Source of the DNA: Pseudomonas sp. MWU13-2105
GTDB lineage: Bacteria; Pseudomonadota; Gammaproteobacteria; Pseudomonadales; Pseudomonadaceae
Assembly (NCBI RefSeq): GCF_023242315.1
Contig: NZ_JALLIY010000001.1
Span: forward strand, 434,001 to 498,000
Direction of reading: 5' to 3'
DNA length: 64,000 nucleotides
This document shows, in pieces, positions 60,691 to 64,000 of the stretch. A program made the translations under genes and the position numbers. Each line of letters opens with the position of its first letter. Within the stretch, counting starts at the first letter, position 1. The notes beneath the pieces were generated by a model. That model worked only from the letters and a program-made list of their open reading frames with translations, ran no database searches and was not told the DNA's origin.

Positions 60691-61438
60691 CGCCACCTCC
60701 ACAGACGCGGCATTGCGGATCGCGCTTGACCCGCAGCTCGCGGAACTTTGTACCCAGGGCATCGATCAGCAGCAAGCGGCCCACCAGCGGCTCGCCGAAA
60801 CCGGCCAGCAGCTTCAAGGCTTCAAGGGCTTGCAGGCTACCGACCAGGCCCACCAGCGGACCGATGACGCCGGCTTCACTACAGGTCAGTTCGGCTTCGC
60901 TGCCGTGTCCGTACAAGCAGTGGTAGCAAGGGCTTTCCGGGCGACGCGGGTCGAACACCGAGAGTTGCCCTTCGAGACGAATCGCCGCGCCGCTGACCAA
61001 CGGCTTGCCGGCGGCGACACAGGCGGCGTTGACCGCCTCGCGGGTACTGAAGTTGTCGCTGCAATCGAGCACCAGGTCCACCGCCGCCACCGCAAGACCA
61101 AGGGAGTCGGCGTCGAGGGCCTGGCGATGGGCGACCAGGGTCACTTCAGGATTGATCGCCGCCAACCGCCGCAGTGCCGAATCGACCTTGCTCGTACCGA
61201 TGCTGGCAGTGTCGTGGATGATCTGGCGTTGCAGGTTGGTCAGCTCGACCCTGTCGAAATCCGCCAGGTGCAGTTCGCCGACCCCGGCAGCCGCCAGGTA
61301 AAGCGCCACCGGAGCGCCGAGGCCACCAAGACCGACGATCAGCACCCGGCTGTTTTTCAGGCGCAACTGGCCGTCGATATCGACCTGTTGCAACAGGATC
61401 TGCCGGCTATAGCGCAACAGCTCCTGGTCGCTCAGCAC
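60683..61438 (-). CDS. moeB: Molybdopterin-synthase adenylyltransferase / ThiF-family protein
   Basis: 251 residues. The nucleotide motif is [25 protein letters not shown], the catalytic region [17 protein letters not shown], and the zinc site uses CYHCLYG and CRVCGG. MoeB adenylates the C-terminus of MoaD; ThiF-type use on ThiS or other sulfur carriers is possible too. It overlaps prmC by 7 bp. Confidence 0.93.
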   Translation of the reverse strand: MLSDQELLRYSRQILLQQVDIDGQLRLKNSRVLIVGLGGLGAPVALYLAAAGVGELHLADFDRVELTNLQRQIIHDTASIGTSKVDSALRRLAAINPEVTLVAHRQALDADSLGLAVAAVDLVLDCSDNFSTREAVNAACVAAGKPLVSGAAIRLEGQLSVFDPRRPESPCYHCLYGHGSEAELTCSEAGVIGPLVGLVGSLQALEALKLLAGFGEPLVGRLLLIDALGTKFRELRVKRDPQCRVCGGGDA

Positions 61439-62262
61439 GATAGGCGCCCCAGACTGATGCGTTGATGGCCGCCCAGGTCAGTGCGGCTGTGAACGTCGCT
61501 GAAACCTTGCGCCGAGAGCAGCTCGCGGACGGCTTCGGCCTGGTCGTAACCGTGTTCGAGCATCAACCAGCCATCGGCCTCCAGGTGTGCCGGCGCCTGG
61601 GCGATGATCAGGCGCAGGTCGTCCAGGCCATCGGCACCGGCCACCAGGGCACTGGCGGGTTCGAAACGCACATCGCCCTGGGCCAGGTGCGGGTCGCTCG
61701 CGGCAATGTATGGCGGGTTGCTGATGATCAGCTGGAAACGCTGAGCGTCCACGGCGCTGAACCAATGGCTGCTCAATACCGTGGCGTTGTCCAGGCCCAG
61801 GCGCTGGCGATTGCGCTCGGCCAGGGCCACGGCTTCCGGCACGCGGTCCACCGCCGTGACTTGCCAGGCCGGGCGCTCGTTGGCCAGGGCCAGGGCAATC
61901 GCGCCGCTGCCGGTGCCCAGGTCGAGCACCCGGGCCGGGGTCGCCGGCAGCAGCTCAAGGGCGGCCTCCACCAGCAGCTCGGTGTCCGGACGGGGAATCA
62001 GGGTATGCGGCGCGACCTCCAGGTCCAGCTTCCAGAAGCCCTGTTGGCCGAGAATGTAAGCCACCGGCTCGCCACCACGGCGGCGCAGCAGGAAGTCGGA
62101 AAAGGCCAGCGCGGCCTCGCTGCTGACAATCTTTTCCGGCCAGGTGTGCAGGTAGCTGCGGGACTTGCCCAGGGCCGCCGCCAACAGCAGTTCAGCGTCC
62201 AGGCGCGCGGTCGGCGAGTCAGGCAGTTCGGCGGCGCGTAGCAGACTGGCAATAATGGTCAT
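61432..62262 (-). CDS. prmC: Release factor glutamine methyltransferase
   Basis: 276 residues. SAM motif VLDLGTGSGAIALALA, and the target-binding LIISNPPYIAASDPHL (NPPY). It methylates the GGQ glutamine of PrfA/PrfB; prfA is the next gene upstream, ending at 62263, one base from prmC's start. The N-terminal helical domain carries YILGQQGFWKLDLEV. Confidence 0.95.
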   Translation of the reverse strand: MTIIASLLRAAELPDSPTARLDAELLLAAALGKSRSYLHTWPEKIVSSEAALAFSDFLLRRRGGEPVAYILGQQGFWKLDLEVAPHTLIPRPDTELLVEAALELLPATPARVLDLGTGSGAIALALANERPAWQVTAVDRVPEAVALAERNRQRLGLDNATVLSSHWFSAVDAQRFQLIISNPPYIAASDPHLAQGDVRFEPASALVAGADGLDDLRLIIAQAPAHLEADGWLMLEHGYDQAEAVRELLSAQGFSDVHSRTDLGGHQRISLGRLSC

Positions 62263-63345
62263 TCAATCACCCAAGGCGGCCAGTTGATCGGCCTGGTATT
62301 CGGCCAACAGCGGTTCGATAACGGCTTCCACCCCCCCGGCCAGGACTTCATCCAGGGAATACAGGGTCAGGTTGACCCGATGGTCGGTGACCCGGCCCTG
62401 GGGGAAGTTGTAGGTACGGATACGTTCGGAACGGTCGCCCGAGCCGACCAGCAGCTTGCGCTCGCTGGCGATGGCATTGGCCGCGGCGCTGGCCTGCTGG
62501 TCGTTGAGCTTGGCCGACAGCCAGGACATGGCACGCGCGCGGTTCTTGTGCTGGGAACGCTCTTCCTGGCATTCGACCACGATCCCCGAAGGCAAGTGGG
62601 TGATGCGGATCGCCGAATCGGTCTTGTTCACGTGCTGGCCACCGGCGCCGGAGGAGCGGTAGGTGTCGATGCGCAGGTCCGCCGGGTTGATCTCGATGGC
62701 TTCCTGTTCGTCCGGCTCGGGCAACACCGCGACCGTGCACGCCGAGGTGTGGATACGGCCCTGGGATTCGGTGGCCGGCACGCGCTGGACACGGTGGGCA
62801 CCGGATTCGAACTTCAGCTTGCCGTAGACGTTGTCGCCTTCGACCCGGGCAATGACTTCTTTATAGCCGCCATGCTCACCGACGTTTTCCGAGAGGATCT
62901 CCAGGCGCCAGCCGCGCCGCTCGGCATAGCGCGAATACATGCGGAACAGGTCGCCGGAGAAGATCGCCGCCTCGTCGCCGCCAGTGCCGGCGCGGATTTC
63001 GAGAAACACGTTGCGGCCGTCGTTGGGATCCTTGGGTAGCAGCATGCGTTGCAGGTTGCCCTCAAGTTCGACCAGTTGTTCCTTGGCCTCGCGGACTTCC
63101 TCGACAGCCATTTCACGCATGTCCGGGTCGCTGTCCTTGAGCAGCGCCTGGGCGCCCTCGAGATCGGACTGGACCTTCAACACCAGCTTGTAGGCCGCGA
63201 CAATCGGCTCTACTTCGGCATACTCCTTGGAATAGGCGCGGAACTTGTGCTGATCGGAAATGACTTCACCGTCGCCAAGCAAGGCGGTCAGTTCCTCGAA
63301 ACGGTCCTGGAGGATGTCCAGCTTATTGAGCAGTGACGCTTTCAT
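62263..63345 (-). CDS. prfA: Peptide chain release factor 1
   Basis: 360 residues. Peptidyl-hydrolysis motif GGQ is at 235-237 ([14 protein letters not shown]), and the codon-recognition PAT tripeptide at 190-192 fits RF1 (UAA/UAG). The N-terminal coiled region and [25 protein letters not shown] are intact. The ATG overlaps the hemA stop (ATGA). Confidence 0.98.
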   Translation of the reverse strand: MKASLLNKLDILQDRFEELTALLGDGEVISDQHKFRAYSKEYAEVEPIVAAYKLVLKVQSDLEGAQALLKDSDPDMREMAVEEVREAKEQLVELEGNLQRMLLPKDPNDGRNVFLEIRAGTGGDEAAIFSGDLFRMYSRYAERRGWRLEILSENVGEHGGYKEVIARVEGDNVYGKLKFESGAHRVQRVPATESQGRIHTSACTVAVLPEPDEQEAIEINPADLRIDTYRSSGAGGQHVNKTDSAIRITHLPSGIVVECQEERSQHKNRARAMSWLSAKLNDQQASAAANAIASERKLLVGSGDRSERIRTYNFPQGRVTDHRVNLTLYSLDEVLAGGVEAVIEPLLAEYQADQLAALGD

Positions 63346-64000
63346 TGCGGTTTCTTATCCGAAAAGCTATCCGATGAGCCCTCACTGAGGGCAAAAAGTT
63401 CCTGGGCCATGGCCAACGCATCGAGGCGGCCTTCGGCGGACAACTTTTTCAGTTGCACGCTGGGCGCATGCATCAACTTGTTGGTCAGGCCGCGGGCCAG
63501 TTGCACCAGCACCTCTTCGGCGCTGCCGCCGTTGGCCAGCAGACGCTGGGCCTTTTGCAATTCTTCGTCGCGCAGGCGCTCGCTCTGCTGGCGGTAGGCG
63601 CGCAATACATCCACCGCGGCCAGCTCGCGCAGGCGCGCCATAAAGTCGTCGACACCGCTGCTCACCAGTTCTTCGGCGGCTTGCGCGGCGCCCTGGCGGC
63701 TCTTCAGGTTCTCGGCGACCACTTCGTGGAGATCGTCGACGCTATAGAGGTAAACGTCGTCCAACTCGCCGACTTCCGGCTCGATATCCCGGGGAACGGC
63801 AATGTCCACCATGAAGATCGGCTTGTGCTTGCGCAGCTTCAAGGCACTTTCCACCGCGCCCTTGCCGAGGATCGGCAACTGGCTCGCGGTGGAACTGATG
63901 ACGATGTCGCTGTGCACCAGCTCCTGGGGGATGTCGGACAACAATACCGCATGGGCACCGAACTCTTCGGCGAGGATCTTGGCCCGCTCCAGGGTCCGGT
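63342..64000 (-). CDS. hemA: Glutamyl-tRNA reductase, 5' truncated by the window
   Basis: The frame is open to the window edge on the minus strand; about 219 C-terminal residues are present. It shows the NADPH-domain segment [52 protein letters not shown] and the C-terminal dimerisation helices. GluTR makes glutamate-1-semialdehyde, the start of the C5 haem pathway. The hemA-prfA-prmC order is standard for Pseudomonas. An internal TTG at 63944 is not the start. Confidence 0.95.
   Translation of the reverse strand, partial: RTLERAKILAEEFGAHAVLLSDIPQELVHSDIVISSTASQLPILGKGAVESALKLRKHKPIFMVDIAVPRDIEPEVGELDDVYLYSVDDLHEVVAENLKSRQGAAQAAEELVSSGVDDFMARLRELAAVDVLRAYRQQSERLRDEELQKAQRLLANGGSAEEVLVQLARGLTNKLMHAPSVQLKKLSAEGRLDALAMAQELFALSEGSSDSFSDKKPQ

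Noticed and set aside
60683..61438. Calling this gene thiF
   Set aside because: ThiF and MoeB are alike by eye; the murI/prmC context fits the gene usually called moeB, though the partner carrier is not proven.

Overview
The window is a contiguous piece of a GC-rich gammaproteobacterial chromosome, almost certainly a Pseudomonas of the fluorescens/putida type. The support is gene order (algW, hisCDG-murA-ibaG, mlaBCDEF, kdsD-kdsC-lptCAB-rpoN-hpf-ptsN-rapZ-ptsO, tldE/darP/tldD, yhdP, rng-maf-mreDCB, gatCAB, hemH, phr, murI-moeB-prmC-prfA-hemA), short-form HisG, and pseudomonad-type REP/REPIN palindromes. Identification is by reading the translated sequence; no database search was run.

Layout. 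(1) 1-7091: truncated algW; a secreted protein of unknown function; then the minus-strand ibaG-murA-hisG-hisD-hisC group. (2) 7034-10440: minus-strand mla operon (inner-membrane MlaFED, periplasmic MlaC, cytoplasmic MlaB) for outer-membrane lipid asymmetry, closed by a good terminator. (3) 10440-17571: plus-strand block making the KDO precursor (KdsD, KdsC), exporting LPS (LptC, LptA, LptB) and carrying rpoN with its nitrogen-PTS neighbours. (4) 17582-34468: TldE/TldD, DarP, a nitrilase-family enzyme, YhdP, RNase G, Maf, MreBCD and GatCAB. (5) 34500-41045: RlpA-like lipoprotein, a CaCA exchanger with unusual residues, a CMD-family protein, AEC carrier, WbuC cupin, Hpt, Upp, UraA, interspersed with REP/REPIN repeats. 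(6) 41046-52367: hemH, an epimerase, and then a light/photo-oxidative-stress style cluster: FAD oxidoreductase, Trp-rich small protein, DUF523/DUF1722 protein, a B12-site-less MerR regulator (class II LitR-like), photolyase, NTF2-like protein, SDR, FAD oxidoreductase, DUF1365 and a cyclopropane-fatty-acid-synthase-like methyltransferase, tightly coupled and preceded by paired TGTACA operators. (7) 52503-59253: a small Cys-cluster protein and a 2091-residue giant toxin-like protein. (8) 59271-64000: PagL-like lipid A deacylase, then minus-strand murI, moeB, prmC, prfA and truncated hemA.

The most exciting item is the 2091-residue protein at 52978-59253. Residues about 1325-1760 read colinearly with the pore-forming/translocation region of large clostridial toxins (TcdA/TcdB), while the rest is of the Pseudomonas 'dermonecrotic toxin/DUF6543' type plus an OTU-like segment whose expected catalytic Cys is Ser. 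It has no obvious secretion partner, immunity gene or glucosyltransferase domain in the window. Second in interest are two TGTACA-N12-TGTACA operator pairs in front of the putative light-regulated cluster. Third are the structured mreB-mreC intergenic region and the double Glu-to-Gln change in the CaCA exchanger.

No rRNA, tRNA, CRISPR array, insertion sequence or prophage was recognised.
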